NCBI GenBank assembly: GCA_902517745.1
Contig: CABYDS010000001.1
Span: 182,316-246,315, forward strand
From: an uncultured Pelagibacteraceae bacterium
GTDB lineage: Bacteria > Pseudomonadota > Alphaproteobacteria > Pelagibacterales > Pelagibacteraceae
Direction of reading: 5' to 3'
Length of the DNA stretch: 64,000 nucleotides
The first letter of the stretch is position 1; each line of letters opens with the position of its first letter. Positions 61,912 through 64,000 of the stretch are shown in pieces. Position numbers and translations under genes: made by a program. The notes under the pieces are model-generated. The model was not told the origin of the DNA, made no database searches, and saw only the letters and a list, made by a program, of their open reading frames with translations.

Positions 61912-61973
61912 AGTGGTTTAATACCTCCGGTCCCTTTTGGGCTATAATTGTGGTGGTATAACCGGGAAGATAT
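61912..61973 (+). ncRNA. Structured rpsB (S2) leader, putative cis-regulatory RNA with pseudoknot
   Basis: ATACC (61921-61925)/GGTAT (61955-61959), CCGGT (61927-61931)/ACCGG (61961-61965), inner hairpin CCC-TTTT-GGG (61932-61941); locally GC-rich in an AT-rich genome. An S2-leader candidate RNA has been described in 'Ca. P. ubique'. Confidence 0.8.
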
Positions 61974-62753
61974 ATGAAAATACCTAAAATAACTATAGAA
62001 CAACTTTTAGAGGCTGGAGTTCATCTAGGTCATAAAACATTAAGATGGAATCCAAAAATGAAAAAATTTATTTTTGGAAAAAGAGACTCTATACACATAA
62101 TTGATCTAACACAAACACTAGAGTTAACTAACAATGCACTAGAAAAAGTTCATAATACTATAACGTCAGGGGGTAAAATCTTATTCATTTCAACAAAGAA
62201 ACAAGCATCTGAAGCAATAGCAAAATTAGCAAAGGATACAGATCAATATTTTGTTAATTATAGATGGCTAGGAGGAATGTTAACCAACTGGGGAACAATT
62301 TCAAATTCTATAAAAAAATTAAATAAAATTAATTCAGATCTAACATCTGAGAATAGAGGTTTTACAAAAAAAGAATTGCTTAAAATGAGTGGTCAAAGAG
62401 ATAAATTACAGAGATCACTTGGAGGAATTATGGAAATGAAAAAAGTTCCTGACTTAGTTTTTATTATAGATACAAATTACGAGTCGCTTGCAATAAAAGA
62501 GTCTATCAAACTTGGTATACCAATAATTGCAATTCTTGATACCAATTCTAATCCAGATGGTATTGATTTTCCAATTCCTGGAAATGATGATGCTAGAAGA
62601 TCAATAGATCTATATTGTAATCTTATTAAAGAGACAATAAATGATGCAAAACAAAATATAAAAACATCAATACATGAATTGAAACCAGAAGAAAAAAAAA
62701 ATGATGAAAAAAATGTTAAGGAAATCAAAACAACAGATATAAAACTAAATTAA
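61974..62753 (+). CDS. rpsB: 30S ribosomal protein S2
   Basis: ORF 259 aa; LLEAGVHLGHKTLRWNPKMKKFIFG, YRWLGGMLTNWGTI, PIIAILDTNSNPDGIDFPIPGNDDA. Confidence 0.98.
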   Translation: MKIPKITIEQLLEAGVHLGHKTLRWNPKMKKFIFGKRDSIHIIDLTQTLELTNNALEKVHNTITSGGKILFISTKKQASEAIAKLAKDTDQYFVNYRWLGGMLTNWGTISNSIKKLNKINSDLTSENRGFTKKELLKMSGQRDKLQRSLGGIMEMKKVPDLVFIIDTNYESLAIKESIKLGIPIIAILDTNSNPDGIDFPIPGNDDARRSIDLYCNLIKETINDAKQNIKTSIHELKPEEKKNDEKNVKEIKTTDIKLN

Positions 62754-62777
62754 CTTTTAACAATTTTAATTATAATC

Positions 62778-63629
62778 ATGAGTGATCTGGAAAAGGTAAA
62801 AGAATTAAGAAAATCAACTGGTGCTGGTTTCAAAGATTGTAATATAGCACTAAAAGAGTCAAATGGTAATTTAGAAAAAGCAGCTGAAATTTTAAGAGTA
62901 AAAGGTGTCGCAAAAGCATCTAAGAAAATGTCAAGAGATGCAAAAGAAGGAGTTGTAGTTATAAGCGGAAATTCAGAAAAAACCTCTTTAATCGAGATTA
63001 ATTGTGAAACAGATTTCGTTGCAAAAAACGATGATTTTATAAATTTTGTAAAAGAAATTAGTGAAATTAATAATGAATGTTCATCAGATTTAGATAAATT
63101 AAATAAGTCATTAATGGTTAACAAAAAAACCGTGGAAGAAAATCTTGTTGCATTAATTGCAAAAATTGGTGAAAAAATAACAATTGGCAAAACCAAAACA
63201 ATTAAAAATATCAATTCTCAAAATTATATATATCAACACTCTGTAGTAAAAGACAATGTATCAAAACTTGGTGTTGTAGTTTCGCTAGAAACAAATGAAC
63301 TTAACGAAGAAATAAATTTATTTGGAAAACATTTATCCATGCATATAGCTGCATCAAATCCATTGGCTCTTATTTCAGACGATATTGATCAAAATATTAT
63401 AGAAAAAGAGCAACAATTAATAACTGAAGAACTTAAAACCTCTGGTAAACCTGCAGAAATTTCAGAAAAAATTAGCATCGGTAAGATAAATAAATTCAAA
63501 GAAGAAAATAGTTTAATGAGCCAAGATTGGGTCATGGATCCCAAAAAAAAAGTAAAAGATATAATGAGTGAATTAAATATTGAAGGTTTAAAAATTAAGG
63601 AGTTCACAAGAATTAAAATTGGTGAATAA
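62778..63629 (+). CDS. tsf: Translation elongation factor Ts
   Basis: ORF 283 aa; [51 protein letters not shown]. Confidence 0.97.
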   Translation: MSDLEKVKELRKSTGAGFKDCNIALKESNGNLEKAAEILRVKGVAKASKKMSRDAKEGVVVISGNSEKTSLIEINCETDFVAKNDDFINFVKEISEINNECSSDLDKLNKSLMVNKKTVEENLVALIAKIGEKITIGKTKTIKNINSQNYIYQHSVVKDNVSKLGVVVSLETNELNEEINLFGKHLSMHIAASNPLALISDDIDQNIIEKEQQLITEELKTSGKPAEISEKISIGKINKFKEENSLMSQDWVMDPKKKVKDIMSELNIEGLKIKEFTRIKIGE

Positions 63630-64000
63630 TGTTTGACGATCAATCATATAAACTAAAAATGTTAAAAACTATTGAAGTTTTTTCAAAAGAGTTAAGTTCT
63701 TTAAGAACAGGAAGAGCAAATGCAAGCATGTTAGACTTAATAAGAGTAGACGTTTATGGGCAAAAAATGCCAATTAATCAACTTGCCACTGTTACCACTC
63801 CTGAGGCTAGGACAATAAATATTCAAGTTTGGGATGCAAATAATACTGATTTGATTGACTCTGCAATAAAAAAATCAGAGCTAGGATTAAATCCACAAAT
63901 AGATGGCCAGTTAATGAGATTACCAATTCCAGATTTAAGTGAAGAAAGAAGAATTGAAATGAAAAAATTAGTAAAATCTATGGGTGAAAAATGTAAAATT
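63629..64000 (+). CDS. frr: Ribosome recycling factor, 3' end beyond window
   Basis: Manual translation [69 protein letters not shown]...PIPDLSEERRIEMKKLVK. Confidence 0.95.
   Translation, partial: MFDDQSYKLKMLKTIEVFSKELSSLRTGRANASMLDLIRVDVYGQKMPINQLATVTTPEARTINIQVWDANNTDLIDSAIKKSELGLNPQIDGQLMRLPIPDLSEERRIEMKKLVKSMGEKCKI

Noticed and set aside
62750-63214. 154-aa minus-strand ORF opposite tsf
   Set aside because: Fully antisense to a conserved gene; Ser/Phe/Ile-rich translation is expected from the complement of Lys/Glu-rich coding in an AT-rich genome.
1-64000. CRISPR array, prophage, toxin-antitoxin or transposon
   Set aside because: No regularly spaced repeats, cas genes, integrase/transposase or phage structural genes seen; repeats found are only the short ones listed.

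Overview
This is a very AT-rich, densely packed alphaproteobacterial chromosome segment. Gene content and order fit a SAR11 / 'Candidatus Pelagibacter'-like genome; that assignment is inferred from content and composition, not from a search. The right half is conserved core: tRNA-Leu, tig-clpP-clpX-lon, tRNA-Val, tRNA-Asp, a complete nuoA-N operon, birA-coaX-rnj, proS-lolC-lolD-dnaE, then a structured leader, rpsB-tsf and the start of frr. The left half is more accessory: an enolase-superfamily enzyme, aminotransferase, FkbM methyltransferase, M24 peptidase, GMC oxidoreductase, a TRAP transporter, an NCS1 permease, and a glycerol-3-phosphate / glycerophosphodiester cluster (glpD, ugpB-A-E-E'-C, ugpQ, a 2H phosphoesterase, a secreted 5'-nucleotidase, glpK). 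No CRISPR array, transposase or phage module was seen. Main leads: (1) a decayed duplicate of the M24 peptidase 3' end across the FkbM gene, with a weaker similar arrangement around the 5'-nucleotidase; (2) a pseudoknot-capable leader before rpsB whose second stem abuts the ribosome-binding region; (3) two unlisted sub-60-aa membrane-type ORFs; (4) tRNA-Leu only 6 nt upstream of tig; (5) mutually exclusive hairpins between tRNA-Asp and nuoA; (6) tandem ugpE-like permeases; (7) a GlpD lacking the usual C-terminal domain; (8) strong terminator hairpins after both solute-binding-protein genes; (9) tsf followed directly by frr with no pyrH. All percentages and coordinates for non-ORF features were counted by hand.
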